The position numbers were made by a program, and so were the translations under genes. The notes under the pieces are model-generated. The model did not search any database. It was not told the origin of the DNA and saw nothing but the letters and a program-made list of their open reading frames with translations. Below, piece by piece: positions 47,168-56,191 of a DNA stretch of 64,000 nucleotides (the first letter of the stretch is position 1; each line of letters opens with the position of its first letter). Source of the DNA: Shewanella basaltis (GTDB lineage: Bacteria; Pseudomonadota; Gammaproteobacteria; Enterobacterales; Shewanellaceae); assembly GCF_023283885.1 (NCBI RefSeq), contig NZ_JAKILA010000012.1, positions 1-64,000 on the forward strand. The letters run 5' to 3'.

Positions 47168-48335
47168 TATCGGTGAGTTAACGTTGGCGCCAGCACAGGA
47201 GTTTGACTTTAGGCTGTTAATCAAAGCTTTAGGCAAGGGCGAAAAGGGCTCGCGTTCGTTAACATTTGCAGAGGCTCGCCTACTTCTTGAAGGGTTTGCA
47301 TCAGGACACGCGACTCGTGTGCAAATGGCTAGCGCAATGATGTTAATGCGAGTTCGTGGTGAAACCCTTGAGGAGGTCGCAGGCATGGTCTCAGGTTTAC
47401 GCCGCAGTGTAGCAAAAGGCTGGCAATCATTAACAGTCGACATTGATTGGCCAGTTTATGCCGGTAAACGTGAGCAGCTTCCTTGGTTATTACTGGTGGC
47501 AAAATTGCTTGCCAGCCAGGGCGTTCGAGTGATGTTGCACGGTGATAGTAAAGCCTTACCTCACCGTCGCCATGTTGAGTCATGTATTGCTGCATTAAAT
47601 ATTCGTTGTTGTTCTACACCGCAAAGTGCTCAAGAGGCATTGAATGTTGACCACATAGTGTATGTGTGTGCCGGTGACTTAGCCCCTGTGCTAGATGAGT
47701 GCCGTCAATTGCACCAAGAACTTGGTTTGCGCAGCTTAATTCAAACGGCGGCAAGGTGCATTAATCCCTGTAATGCGCCGTTAAGTTTGCGCAGTTACTT
47801 TCATCCCGGTCTAGATAATTTGCATCAGCAATTATGCGAAACCTTATTGGCAAACGGTGATTATCCAGCAGGGCATGTTGCTATTTTTAAAGGTTTACAA
47901 GGCGAGACAGAGTTTAATCCTCGCGTGGCTACAAACGTGACGGTTGTCGGCAACCCACTTGGATATGTTGAGGTGTCAAGTTTTACTTTACCGACATTAT
48001 TAGAAGGCTTTTCTGGTGCAAAAGTTGGCCAGGCTGAACTCTCTAGTGAGATCCTTGCGCTGTTATGGCGCGAACCGCAGCCATTTTTATCAACAGAGCT
48101 GAATCGGCTTATGTCACGCACCATGATTGAGCAAGCCCTTAGTAGCGTCAATGCCACTTTAGCAGCGGTACTACTGTTACTGGATCAACATGCCAAAATG
48201 GCCACCAATGTAGCGCAAGCACTGAATGTAGAGCGAGCGATTCAACTAGGCCAAGAATGTTGGCAACATCGTTTTTGTACATCAAATCATCCATTAGTCC
48301 GTTGGCACAATAAGGAGAGGTTATGCGTAGTTTAA
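47160..48335 (+). CDS. YbiB/TrpD2-like glycosyl-transferase-fold protein
   Basis: A 391-residue protein resembling anthranilate phosphoribosyltransferase (TrpD) and more closely the DNA-binding YbiB/TrpD2 group. It has the helical N-domain ALGKGEKGSRSLTFAEARLLLEGF, ASAMMLMRVRGETLEEVAGM, HGDS in place of the TrpD GTGGD loop, and a late GNPLGYVE. The phosphate-binding glycine loop is altered, so enzymatic PRT activity is doubtful. It overlaps cobA by 8 nt and nasT by 13 nt, so it is tightly coupled with nitrate assimilation. Confidence 0.82.
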   Translation: MPNIGELTLAPAQEFDFRLLIKALGKGEKGSRSLTFAEARLLLEGFASGHATRVQMASAMMLMRVRGETLEEVAGMVSGLRRSVAKGWQSLTVDIDWPVYAGKREQLPWLLLVAKLLASQGVRVMLHGDSKALPHRRHVESCIAALNIRCCSTPQSAQEALNVDHIVYVCAGDLAPVLDECRQLHQELGLRSLIQTAARCINPCNAPLSLRSYFHPGLDNLHQQLCETLLANGDYPAGHVAIFKGLQGETEFNPRVATNVTVVGNPLGYVEVSSFTLPTLLEGFSGAKVGQAELSSEILALLWREPQPFLSTELNRLMSRTMIEQALSSVNATLAAVLLLLDQHAKMATNVAQALNVERAIQLGQECWQHRFCTSNHPLVRWHNKERLCVV

Positions 48336-48937
48336 TTTTTTGCGACCCAAGTTTTGCAGCTGTGCCAGTGGTTGATTGTGACATAGTGCAATATCAGGCT
48401 TGTTTAGCCGCATTTGGTCATGTCAGTGTATTAACCTCTATTAGTCAGGTTGAACAACGCTTACATCAGCAGCAGTTTGACACCTTGCTAGTGTTAACCG
48501 ACCGATTACATTGTCATATTCAGGGGTTAATTCAACGGACATTATCGAGTAAACCTATGGTGATTATTGTGAACGCTAAAACATGGGAGCAGAGTGTGTT
48601 ATCACAATTACTTGATTGTGGCCGAATCACTTTTATCCCCGATATGTTAACGGTTAATCGCTTAACGAGTGTGATCAGCTTGGCTCAAATTCGCTTTAAT
48701 GCAGCCAGCAAAACCCTTGCAGAATTTAAAAAGTTAGACGATGAAATTCGCAGTATTAAATTACTCAGTCAGGCCAAACTTATCGTGATGCAGCAAGGTT
48801 TTGATGAAGCGAAAGCCCACCAAATTATTCAACAACAAGCTATGCAAAAAGGCGTGTCCTTAGCACAAATGTCAGCGCAAATTATTGCTGTAATGAGCCA
48901 GTCTAAACAGCCTGCTCAGGCTAATAATGTGTGTTGA
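48323..48937 (+). CDS. nasT: ANTAR-domain antiterminator NasT
   Basis: A 204-residue protein. Residues 1-125 are a receiver-like domain; it lacks the usual conserved Lys (FIPDM at the expected site), so classical phosphorylation is uncertain. A coiled coil follows (SKTLAEFKKLDDEIRS). The C-terminal ANTAR domain (SQAKLIVMQQGFDEAKAHQIIQQQAMQKG) binds paired RNA hairpins and prevents termination. No NasS nitrate sensor is encoded nearby. Its target is probably the terminator in the nirB leader 230 nt downstream. Confidence 0.9.
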   Translation: MRSLIFCDPSFAAVPVVDCDIVQYQACLAAFGHVSVLTSISQVEQRLHQQQFDTLLVLTDRLHCHIQGLIQRTLSSKPMVIIVNAKTWEQSVLSQLLDCGRITFIPDMLTVNRLTSVISLAQIRFNAASKTLAEFKKLDDEIRSIKLLSQAKLIVMQQGFDEAKAHQIIQQQAMQKGVSLAQMSAQIIAVMSQSKQPAQANNVC

Positions 48938-49057
48938 GCCGTAACGGTGCGCCTCATCTTGGTGCGCCTGTGCCTAAGTTGAGCAAGGGGTGATGATAAT
49001 ACAAAAGCTTTTTAGATTTAAATAGATGTATATCAAATAGTTATGGTTTTAATTTTG

Positions 49058-49074
49058 TTGGCATAGAGTCTGCA
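49058..49074 (+). promoter_or_regulatory. Sigma-54 promoter of the nirB operon
   Basis: TTGGCATAGAGTCTGCA keeps the GG-N10-GC spacing of -24/-12 promoters. The predicted start is near 49085, which gives a leader of about 150 nt holding a terminator. Confidence 0.75.
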
Positions 49075-49098
49075 ACAACATATAACACTGAACAAAAT

Positions 49099-49117
49099 TA
49101 ACGGTGTTAAACCGTTA
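49099..49117 (+). promoter_or_regulatory. Leader hairpin of nirB, possible NasT target
   Basis: TAACGGT-GTTAA-ACCGTTA, a perfect 7-bp stem about 15 nt after the predicted start. ANTAR proteins bind two small hairpins upstream of a terminator; only this one is plain to see, and its loop is 5 nt rather than the expected 6. Confidence 0.4.
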
Positions 49118-49163
49118 GGTTTGAAGCAGTAAAAATTAAAAATTCGGGATGGTAACTGGCAAT

Positions 49164-49206
49164 GGCGCCCACTCTTTAAATGGAGTTGGCGCCTTTTTGT
49201 TTTTTT
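49164..49206 (+). terminator. Intrinsic terminator in the nirB leader (attenuator)
   Basis: GGCGCC / GGCGCC stem extended by CACTC / GAGTT with one mismatch, followed by TTTTTGTTTTTTT. It lies between the sigma-54 promoter and the nirB ATG. It must be overcome for expression, as in ANTAR-controlled nas operons. Confidence 0.85.
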
Positions 49207-49233
49207 ACGGTCTGTGGCATGAAGGAGTAGGAT

Positions 49234-51834
49234 ATGACAATCTCAAAACCCACATTAGTGGTGGTCGGTAATGGCATGGTAGGTCATCACTTTATTGAGC
49301 AGCTATGTAGTTTAGGGCTTAATAAAACGTATGACGTGCACGTATTTGGTGAAGAGCCTCGTCCTGCTTATGACCGAGTGCAATTGTCTAAATACTTTGA
49401 AACAGGTAGTGCTGACCCCTTGATGCTAACCAGTGCACAGGATTATCAAGATTGGGGAATTACACTTCATTTAAACACGCCTATCACTGCAATTGATATT
49501 GCAGCCAAAACGGTGACCAGTGCCCAAGGTGAGTGTTACAGCTACAGCCGTTTAGTATTGGCAACGGGCTCGTTTCCCTTTGTGCCGCCGATACAAGGCA
49601 ATGATCGTTCTCAATGTTTAGTTTACCGTACCATTGAAGATCTTGAAGCCATTCAACTTGCGGCCAAAAACAGCCAAGTGGGAGTGGTCGTCGGTGGTGG
49701 TTTATTAGGGTTAGAAGCCGCCAATGCCATGATGCAATTGGGGGTTAAAACCCATGTGGTTGAATTTGCGCCACAACTGATGCCTGTTCAGTTAAATGAC
49801 AAAGCAGGTGAATTACTTTGCAGTAAAATTGAGCAACTTGGGGTGAGTGTTCACACTTCAAAAGCGACCACTGCCATTATTGATGGCGAATCAGCGCTTC
49901 ACCGTATGACCTTTAAAGATGAGTCTTATCTTGAAACGGACATGATTGTTTTTTCGGCGGGTATTCGGCCACAAGACACGTTAGCTCGTGTGTCTAACAT
50001 TCGTATTGGTGAGCGTGGCGGTATTGAAATTAATGATGATTGTTTAACATCTGCGCCCGATGTTTATGCCATTGGTGAATGTGCACTGTGGCAACAAAAA
50101 ATATTTGGCTTAGTCGCACCTGGTTATCAAATGGCGCGAGTTGCTGCATCTCATATTGCCTCTTTATCGTCAAACGTGCCCAGCCTATCATTTACTGGTG
50201 CAGATATGAGTACCAAGCTTAAGCTTTTAGGCGTCGATGTGGCAGCAATTGGTGCCAGCAGGGGCTTTGATAATGCCCAATTTGTCGAGTTATCTGATAA
50301 CCAAGCGGGTATATATAAAAAACTATGGCTTGATGACAGCGGCAAGTTTTTAAAGGGTGCTGTGCTTATCGGTGACAATGGCGACTATAGCCGTTTGCTT
50401 GATATGTATTTGTCACAAGATGAAATACAGGGCTCTGCTGTTGAGTTGTTACTTGCTGGTGCAGAGAACGAAGCGGATTTAAAAGACACTTCTATTGTGT
50501 GTTCGTGTCATCAGGTCACCAAAGGTGACATTGTCGCGGCCGTCACCGCAGGCAACCATAAAATGGCCGAGATCAAGTCATGCACTCGTGCAGCTTCTGG
50601 TTGTGGTGGTTGTGCTCCCTTGGTACAAAAAATCATTGATCAAACTTTGCAAGCCGCTGGGTTGGACTTTAATGCGGGTATTTGTGCGCATTTTGACCAT
50701 GACAGACAAGCCCTTTATCACATTTGCCAAGTTGAAGGCATTAGTGACTTTACAACCTTAATCACTCAGCATGGTAAACCGTCTGCAAATGGTCTTCATT
50801 ATGGCTGTGATATCTGTAAACCCGCGGCGGCCTCTATTTTTGCTAGCTTAAAAAACCAATATGTACTTAATCAAGACAATGGTCATGTGCAACTGCAAGA
50901 CACCAATGACGCGTACTTAGGCAATATTCAAAAAGACGGTACTTACTCGATTGTACCTCGTGTCGCTGGCGGTGAAATTACGCCTACCAAATTGATTGCG
51001 ATGGGGCAAATTGCCCAAGAATATGACCTTTATACCAAAATTACAGGCGGACAGCGTATTGATATGTTTGGCGCGAAGTTGTCGCAACTACCTGAAATTT
51101 GGAAAAAACTCATCGATGCAGGTTTTGAGACCGGTCATGCTTATGGCAAGTCTTTACGCACGGTTAAATCTTGTGTGGGCAGTACCTGGTGTCGTTATGG
51201 GGTGCAAGACTCTGTGGGTTTTGCCATCGATTTAGAAAACCGCTACAAAGGCTTACGCAGTCCGCATAAATTAAAATTTGCCGTTTCTGGCTGTACCCGC
51301 GAGTGTGCCGAAGCGCAAAGTAAAGACATTGGCGTCATTGCAACAGATAAAGGTTGGAACTTATATGTTGCCGGTAATGGCGGCATGCGACCTCGTCATG
51401 GCGACTTATTTGCCACCGACCTATCGACAGATGAGTTGTATCAATACATCGATCGCATTTTAATGTTTTACGTTAAAACCGCAGACAAGCTACAGCGGAC
51501 TTCAACCTGGATGGAGTCGTTAGACGGTGGTCTAGCATACTTAAAATCTGTGGTGATTGATGATGCACTTGGCATTAATGCCGCACTAGAGCAGCAAATG
51601 AACCACATCGTGGCCACCTATCAATGTGAGTGGAAAACCAGCCTAGAAAAACCAGAATTTTTGGCACGATTTAATGAATTTGTGAATCCAAATGAGGCAC
51701 CTATGTCAGATGCCAACGCATATCAGCGTGTGCGTGAACAGCGCTTCCCTAACATAAAAGATGCAGGGGCGGGCACCATTGCGATTAAAGATATCACTGA
51801 GCAACAAACAACTGCAGATGAGGTAGTAGCATGA
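49234..51834 (+). CDS. nirB: Assimilatory nitrite reductase (NAD(P)H), large subunit
   Basis: An 866-residue flavo-sirohaem enzyme that reduces nitrite to ammonia. An N-terminal FAD domain (VVVGNGMVGHHFIEQL) and NAD domain (VVGGGLLGLEAANAM) come first. Two BFD-type [2Fe-2S] regions follow (CSCHQVTKGD...CTRAASGCGGC and YGCDICKPAAAS). The C-terminal sirohaem/[4Fe-4S] ligands are CVGSTWCRYG and CTRECAEAQSKDIG. GAAGGAG is upstream. It is the first gene of nirB-nirD-narK. Confidence 0.97.
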   Translation: MTISKPTLVVVGNGMVGHHFIEQLCSLGLNKTYDVHVFGEEPRPAYDRVQLSKYFETGSADPLMLTSAQDYQDWGITLHLNTPITAIDIAAKTVTSAQGECYSYSRLVLATGSFPFVPPIQGNDRSQCLVYRTIEDLEAIQLAAKNSQVGVVVGGGLLGLEAANAMMQLGVKTHVVEFAPQLMPVQLNDKAGELLCSKIEQLGVSVHTSKATTAIIDGESALHRMTFKDESYLETDMIVFSAGIRPQDTLARVSNIRIGERGGIEINDDCLTSAPDVYAIGECALWQQKIFGLVAPGYQMARVAASHIASLSSNVPSLSFTGADMSTKLKLLGVDVAAIGASRGFDNAQFVELSDNQAGIYKKLWLDDSGKFLKGAVLIGDNGDYSRLLDMYLSQDEIQGSAVELLLAGAENEADLKDTSIVCSCHQVTKGDIVAAVTAGNHKMAEIKSCTRAASGCGGCAPLVQKIIDQTLQAAGLDFNAGICAHFDHDRQALYHICQVEGISDFTTLITQHGKPSANGLHYGCDICKPAAASIFASLKNQYVLNQDNGHVQLQDTNDAYLGNIQKDGTYSIVPRVAGGEITPTKLIAMGQIAQEYDLYTKITGGQRIDMFGAKLSQLPEIWKKLIDAGFETGHAYGKSLRTVKSCVGSTWCRYGVQDSVGFAIDLENRYKGLRSPHKLKFAVSGCTRECAEAQSKDIGVIATDKGWNLYVAGNGGMRPRHGDLFATDLSTDELYQYIDRILMFYVKTADKLQRTSTWMESLDGGLAYLKSVVIDDALGINAALEQQMNHIVATYQCEWKTSLEKPEFLARFNEFVNPNEAPMSDANAYQRVREQRFPNIKDAGAGTIAIKDITEQQTTADEVVA

Positions 51835-52157
51835 GTTGGATAAATGTATGTGAAGAAACACGTTTACCAATAGGCACTGGGGTGGCTGCTTGGGTCGCGG
51901 GTAAAGCGGTGGCAATTTTTAATTTAGGTCAAGATGGTTTATATGCGATTGATAATGTCGATCCTGCTACCGGTGTTAGTGTGTTAGCCCGGGGGTTAAT
52001 TTGTGAAATGGACGGTGAGTTGTGTGTCGCATCGCCATTATATAAACAACACTATCGATTAAAAACAGGTGTGTGCATTGAGGATACAAGCTTGATTGCC
52101 AGTCCTTTTGATATTAAAACCGAGCAGGGACAAGTCCTTGTATTAGCTAAGGTATAA
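51831..52157 (+). CDS. nirD: Nitrite reductase small subunit NirD
   Basis: A 108-residue Rieske-fold protein. It overlaps nirB by 4 nt (ATGA). NirD members lack the iron-sulfur ligands of true Rieske proteins, and here the sites are also absent (no CXH pair). It pairs with NirB in the cytoplasmic NADH-dependent enzyme. Confidence 0.94.
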   Translation: MSWINVCEETRLPIGTGVAAWVAGKAVAIFNLGQDGLYAIDNVDPATGVSVLARGLICEMDGELCVASPLYKQHYRLKTGVCIEDTSLIASPFDIKTEQGQVLVLAKV

Positions 52158-52168
52158 GGAATATCACT

Positions 52169-53635
52169 ATGAGTGCAGAAAAATTTAATCTGTTTTCATT
52201 TAGCGGCAAAATGAAAATTATGCATTTAAGCTGGATGGCTTTTTTTATCACTTTTGTCGTGTGGTTTAACGCCGCCCCGTTAGTGAGTGTGATTGCCGAC
52301 AGTTTAGGCCTGACCACAGCACAAATTAAAACCCTATTGATTCTCAACGTGGCGCTAACCATTCCTGCTCGGATTATTATCGGCATGGTGACTGATAAAT
52401 ATGGCCCGCGGATCACCTATTCTGCTTTGTTGGGCATATGTTCTATTCCGTGTTTTATGTTCGCGGTTGCTGACAGCTTTGAACAATTAGCATTAGCGCG
52501 TTTTTTGATTGGCTTTATTGGTGCTGGTTTTGTGATTGGTATACGTATGGTCAGTGAATGGTTTCCGGCAAAAGAGTTAGGCACTGCTGAGGGCATTTAC
52601 GGTGGTTGGGGTAACTTTGGCTCAGCTGCAGCAGCCTTTACCTTGCCTGCCGTCGCACTGGCATTTGGTGGTGCTGATGGCTGGCGCTATGCGATTGGTA
52701 TTACGGGCTTAATGAGCTTGTTGTTTGCATTTGTGTATTATTTTAATGTCACCGACACACCAAAAGGCTCAACCTACTTTAAGCCAAAAAAAGGCGGCGG
52801 ATTAGAAGTCACCAGCAAAAATGATTTGATTTTACTGCTGGTCATGAAAGTGCCAATGTATGCCACATTAGCCTTACTCGCCTGGAAGCTTTCGCCAGCG
52901 GGCGTCAGTATGTTTACCCAAGATGTGACAAATTTGATTTATGCAGGCTTGGTTGTTGTTTTTTTAGTCGACCTGTACCAAACCTATCAGGTCAATAAGC
53001 ATTTGTTTTCTGTTGAAGTACCTGAGTTTGAACGTTATGAGTTCAAGCAGGTGGCCGTGTTAAACGTGTTGTATTTTACAACCTTTGGTTCAGAACTGGC
53101 GGTTGTGTCTATGTTGCCATTGTTTTTTGCCGAAACCTTTGCATTAGGTATGGCGCAAGCGGGTATGGTGGCCTCAAGTTACGCCTTCATGAATTTAATG
53201 TCTCGTCCTGGCGGTGGTTGGTTAAGTGACAAGTTTGGGCGTAAAACCACGTTATTAATTTTAACGGCAGGCTTGGCGATAGGGTATTTGTCTGTTGCGC
53301 AAATAGACTCAAGTTGGTCATTACCCCTTGCTGTCGTTGTTGTGATGGCATGTTCTTTCTTTGTTCAGGGCGGTGAAGGCGCCGTGTTTGCTGCTGTACC
53401 ACTGATTAAACGTCGTTTAACAGGCCAAATAGCGGGCATGACAGGGGCTTATGGTAACGTTGGCGCGGTATTTTTCTTGACCGTATATTCGATGGTGTCT
53501 ACGCAAACTTTCTTCTATGTTATTGCTGTGAGTGCAGTGTTTGGTTTTGTGACTTTATTTTTTATGAATGAACCTAAAGGTCATATTGCCGAAGTTAATG
53601 AAGATGGCGAAGTGACGTTAATTAGCGTGAGTTAA
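52169..53635 (+). CDS. narK: Nitrate/nitrite transporter, NNP family (NarK/NasA type)
   Basis: A 488-residue major-facilitator protein with about 12 transmembrane helices. Nitrate signatures are [13 protein letters not shown] in helix 5 and [13 protein letters not shown] in helix 11, together with the substrate Arg in PARIIIGM. Being in the nirBD transcript, it most likely imports nitrate for assimilation rather than exchanging nitrite. Confidence 0.95.
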   Translation: MSAEKFNLFSFSGKMKIMHLSWMAFFITFVVWFNAAPLVSVIADSLGLTTAQIKTLLILNVALTIPARIIIGMVTDKYGPRITYSALLGICSIPCFMFAVADSFEQLALARFLIGFIGAGFVIGIRMVSEWFPAKELGTAEGIYGGWGNFGSAAAAFTLPAVALAFGGADGWRYAIGITGLMSLLFAFVYYFNVTDTPKGSTYFKPKKGGGLEVTSKNDLILLLVMKVPMYATLALLAWKLSPAGVSMFTQDVTNLIYAGLVVVFLVDLYQTYQVNKHLFSVEVPEFERYEFKQVAVLNVLYFTTFGSELAVVSMLPLFFAETFALGMAQAGMVASSYAFMNLMSRPGGGWLSDKFGRKTTLLILTAGLAIGYLSVAQIDSSWSLPLAVVVVMACSFFVQGGEGAVFAAVPLIKRRLTGQIAGMTGAYGNVGAVFFLTVYSMVSTQTFFYVIAVSAVFGFVTLFFMNEPKGHIAEVNEDGEVTLISVS

Positions 53636-53640
53636 CTAGA

Positions 53641-53770
53641 GGGCCTGTTGAACTTTTCTGGTTGAATTTTACTCGAGTTAAAAACCTGTCAATCGAGGCG
53701 AATGGATTGTTGCCTTGTAAAAATGGCCAACAATTTGCAGTAAAAACAACGTTGAAAGATTAACAGGCGC
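53641..53770. repeat. MITE-like dispersed repeat, copy 1
   Basis: 130 bp between narK and the kinase gene, with imperfect terminal inverted repeats GGGCCTGTTGAACTTTTC and GAAAGATTAACAGGCGC. Internal blocks AAAAACCTGTCAA and AATGGCCAACAATTTGC recur in 55588-55888. It is non-coding. The kinase ATG is only 22 nt past its end, so it may carry the kinase promoter. Confidence 0.7.
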
Positions 53771-53792
53771 TTGCATTTATAACAGGAAATCT

Positions 53793-55580
53793 ATGCCAGC
53801 TAAGTTGGATACACAGTTAAACCCGATAGTCGACGATGCATTGCCATTTGCTGCCAGTTTGCAATTGGCTGTTGGGCAAGCGTCAGACAAAGGGCATAAA
53901 TCGCAAAATGAAGATGCGATAGGGATCCGTATTCCAAGTGGCGTGGCATTGATGACCAAAGGGATTGTGAGTGTTATCAGTGATGGTGTCAGTACGGCAG
54001 AGGGAGGAGCACAAGCTTCGGCTATTAGTGTGAGTAATTTTTTGGCTGATTATTATTCCACTCCAGAAAGTTGGAGCGTACAAACCTCAAGTGCCAAAGT
54101 GTTGTCGGCATTAAATCGCTGGTTATATGGTTTAGGTCAAGACTATCGCGATGCACGGCGAGGTTTTGTGTGTACCTTCAGCGCGTTGGTGTTTAAATCG
54201 TGTACCGTGCACATGTTACACGTGGGGGACTCACGTATTTATCGTTTTCGTCGTGGAGAGTTAACGCAATTAACCTATGACCACAGCACAAAAATCAATG
54301 CCTCACATCAGTATCTTACTCGCGCTTTAGGCATGGATGTGAAATTAGATGTCGATTATAAAGCCTTAACCCTTGAGCAAGATGATCTGTATTTACTGAC
54401 CACTGACGGTATTCATGATCAATTTACTGAGTATGAATTGCTGAAAAAAATAACGCATTTTTACCAGCAGCATTCACAATTAAATGATGACTTATGTGAG
54501 CAGTTTTGTCAGTTACTCATAAAAAAAGCGCTTGCACTAGGCAGCAAAGACAATTTGAGTGCTCAATTATTGTGTGTCACTCAGTTACCCAAACAAGCAA
54601 TAGATGATGTGTATCACAGTTTGTCTCAGCGACCATTTCCACCGCCGATGAGTGTCGCAATGAAACTTGATGGGTATCAAGTGACTCATATTATTCATCA
54701 ATCGCAGCGCAGCCAGGTTTATCGAGTAGTTAACGAGCAAGGGCAAGCTTTTTGTATGAAAACCCCGTCAGTAAACTACATCGACGATGCGGCATACATA
54801 GAACGATTTATGCTAGAAAGTTGGATTGGGCAACGCATTAACAGTGCTCATGTTGTTAAAGTGGTTGAGCAACATAAAATAAAATCAGCATTGTATTACC
54901 TAACTGAATTTTTATCGGGAATGAGCCTTGCTCAATGGTTAAGCCAGCATAAAAAAGCCCCCGTTGAAGATGTGTTACAACTGGTAAAGCAAATTGAATT
55001 AGGCATTAGAGCATTTCATCGGCGTGAGACACTGCACCAAGATCTTAAACCAGACAATATTTTTATTACTCGCGAAGGCGTGGTGAAAATTATCGATTTT
55101 GGTTCTTGTTATATTAAAGGGGTGGCAGAAATTAGCAGTCCGTTAACCCGGGATAATATTTTAGGCACGGCGGATTACACCGCACCTGAAGTCATTTTGG
55201 GGTATCAAGCAGACAGTCGAGCTGATTTGTTTTCATTAGCAGTCATCGCCTATGAAATGTTGGCAGGTGAATTGCCTTTTAAAGGCAAGCTTGCAAAATG
55301 CAATACTCGACAAGCTTTTTCGCGTTTAGAGTATGTAAATGTTCATCACCTCAACCCTATGGTACCGACTTGGATAGACCAAGCACTTAAAAAAGCGTTG
55401 TCCATAGAACCCAATCTGCGCCAGGCTGATACCTGTGAGCTTATTCACCAATTAACGACCGCAAGTGCTAAGCAAGGCCCACAGCATTTTGTTCCCCTTA
55501 TTAGCCGTAACCCGGTGAGGTTTTGGCAAATCACTTCAATCGTGTTGTTTTTAGCATTAATGACAAGCTTATTGATGTAA
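53793..55580 (+). CDS. PP2C phosphatase / Ser-Thr protein kinase fusion
   Basis: A 595-residue bifunctional protein. An N-terminal PP2C phosphatase occupies about 25-262 (SQNEDAIG, VISDGVSTAEGG, LHVGDSRIYR, LLTTDGIHDQ, SKDNLSAQL). A Hanks-type kinase follows at 290-555 (Lys in FCMKTP, HQDLKPDN near 414, IIDFGSC near 435, APE in TAPEVI). A single C-terminal transmembrane helix (WQITSIVLFLALMTSLLM) anchors it. It follows the nitrate genes and is found in the same context in other proteobacteria. Targets are unknown. Confidence 0.93.
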   Translation: MPAKLDTQLNPIVDDALPFAASLQLAVGQASDKGHKSQNEDAIGIRIPSGVALMTKGIVSVISDGVSTAEGGAQASAISVSNFLADYYSTPESWSVQTSSAKVLSALNRWLYGLGQDYRDARRGFVCTFSALVFKSCTVHMLHVGDSRIYRFRRGELTQLTYDHSTKINASHQYLTRALGMDVKLDVDYKALTLEQDDLYLLTTDGIHDQFTEYELLKKITHFYQQHSQLNDDLCEQFCQLLIKKALALGSKDNLSAQLLCVTQLPKQAIDDVYHSLSQRPFPPPMSVAMKLDGYQVTHIIHQSQRSQVYRVVNEQGQAFCMKTPSVNYIDDAAYIERFMLESWIGQRINSAHVVKVVEQHKIKSALYYLTEFLSGMSLAQWLSQHKKAPVEDVLQLVKQIELGIRAFHRRETLHQDLKPDNIFITREGVVKIIDFGSCYIKGVAEISSPLTRDNILGTADYTAPEVILGYQADSRADLFSLAVIAYEMLAGELPFKGKLAKCNTRQAFSRLEYVNVHHLNPMVPTWIDQALKKALSIEPNLRQADTCELIHQLTTASAKQGPQHFVPLISRNPVRFWQITSIVLFLALMTSLLM

Positions 55581-55587
55581 TCGCGAA

Positions 55588-55888
55588 GGGTCTGTTGCTC
55601 TTTGCTGGGTGCATGTTGTTCCAGTTAAAAACCTGTCAACCAAGACGTTGGATGATACCTAATCGCCTAAGCAAACTCTTTATTTACAAAGTGGATTCAG
55701 TCAAGAGGAAAACGTTGTTAGCCAAGCGCTACGGGCAGCGTTTGTTATCCACTTTTACTGCGTTCTCGACTTTCTATGCACAATAACAACACCTCAACGT
55801 CTCTGCAGCGCAGTTGTAGATAGCAGTTGTATATGTGAGCAATGGCCAAGCATTTGCTGCAAAAACAAGCTTGAAAGATCAACAAGCA
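55588..55888. repeat. MITE-like dispersed repeat, copy 2 (long form)
   Basis: About 300 bp after the kinase gene. The ends GGGTCTGTTG and GATCAACAAGC and the internal blocks AAAAACCTGTCAA and AATGGCCAAGCATTTGC match copy 1 at 53641. An extra central segment of about 170 bp (including GCGTTCTCGAC and AATAACAACACC) resembles the fragment at 5264. It has no gene; an open frame in it is not protein-like. Confidence 0.65.
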
Positions 55889-55907
55889 CTAAAATGATCT
55901 ACTATTA

Positions 55908-56037
55908 ATACCATTGCGCGTGAGTAAATGATCTCTTCGCGAGAATTTAACAGGAAACAAGCATTACTGCATAGCGACACCTTATCAAAAACCGCTAAAC
56001 GCATTCAAAGTGGTCACTTATGCATGCGCAATGGTAT
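55908..56037. repeat. MITE-like element with 12-bp perfect inverted ends
   Basis: 130 bp bounded by ATACCATTGCGC (55908-55919) and GCGCAATGGTAT (56026-56037), perfect inverted repeats. The symmetry continues loosely inwards (GTGAGTAAATGATC versus GGTCACTTATGCAT). It differs in sequence from the other repeats in the window and is non-coding. Confidence 0.7.
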
Positions 56038-56191
56038 AGGTTATTAGTTTGTATTAATACTAAAGTGTTGGTTTGTTGTGGCCATTGCTCTTTTGGCTTA
56101 TTTGCACCAGTAGCGTAGATTGATAATATTGACGTGTTTTATTATTGATTGGCATTGAAGTCGTTTAGTTAGTTCACATGGAGTGTTTGGG

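Noticed and set aside
48946..48969. GGTGCGCCT direct repeat as an NtrC site for nirB
   Set aside because: GCGC and GTGC halves are 9 nt apart instead of 7 and the copies are direct repeats, so they do not fit the NtrC palindrome. They may instead form a weak hairpin after nasT.
55523..55786. An 87-residue open frame after the kinase gene
   Set aside because: It overlaps the kinase 3' end and runs through a dispersed repeat. The sequence shows no protein-like pattern.
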